Shown piece by piece: positions 5,393 through 5,459 of a stretch of DNA of 5,459 nt (positions are counted from its first letter, which is position 1; each line of letters starts with the position of its first letter). The notes below the pieces were generated by a model. That model was given only the letters and a program-made list of their open reading frames with translations, ran no database searches and was not told where the DNA came from. Location of the stretch: positions 1 to 5,459 of the forward strand of contig CATIYX010000262.1 in assembly GCA_949739095.1 (NCBI GenBank), read 5' to 3'. The position numbers and the translations under genes are program-made. This DNA is from an uncultured Clostridia bacterium (GTDB lineage Bacteria; Bacillota; Clostridia; RUG12999).

Positions 5393-5459
5393 GATATAAT
5401 GCTATATATGTCTCTATGCACATAAATATCCATCTTTTCTATAGTATAACATATATGAA

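Noticed and set aside
5455..5459. Start codon of the next gene at the right edge
   Set aside because: The ATG at 5455-5457 has no Shine-Dalgarno in the AT-rich leader before it and only two bases follow.

Overview
The window looks like a chromosomal segment of an anaerobic, low-to-mid GC member of the Firmicutes, most likely class Clostridia. The reasons are the strong AAAGGAGG-type ribosome binding sites, the four-cysteine form of ribosomal protein L32, a DUF512 radical-SAM gene joined to der (an arrangement typical of Clostridia), and the recognisable families downstream. I cannot name genus or species from the sequence. All intact genes are on the + strand.

Left part (1-432): a few codons of an upstream gene, then rpmF (L32), closed by a hairpin with a GAAA loop and a T-run. 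About 170 bases of non-coding DNA follow and contain one perfect DnaA-box 9-mer.

Middle (433-4761): five genes in a tight same-strand run: a DUF512 PDZ/radical-SAM protein, der (ribosome-assembly GTPase, overlapping the DUF512 gene by ATGA), a polar-amino-acid-type ABC ATPase, a small helical protein of unknown function, and an HD-domain phosphohydrolase. The gaps after der are 26, 25 and 25 bases and no terminator is visible between the genes, so they probably form one transcription unit. The first two genes are conserved housekeeping genes. The last three look like an accessory tail, and the HD gene has a clearly different, AT-richer codon usage.

Right part (4762-5459): no intact gene. It holds a frameshifted and truncated NUDIX hydrolase remnant with a degraded Nudix box, a strong 18-bp hairpin terminator, an AT-rich palindrome, a nested two-stem structure with a T-run on its minus-strand side, an operator-like palindrome region, and a near-consensus extended -10 promoter firing rightwards out of the window.

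No CRISPR array, tRNA, rRNA, transposase or obvious defence system is present. The most interesting unexplained part is the 5044-5459 intergenic region, particularly the nested structure at 5107-5180, which could be a minus-strand small RNA or a complex terminator.
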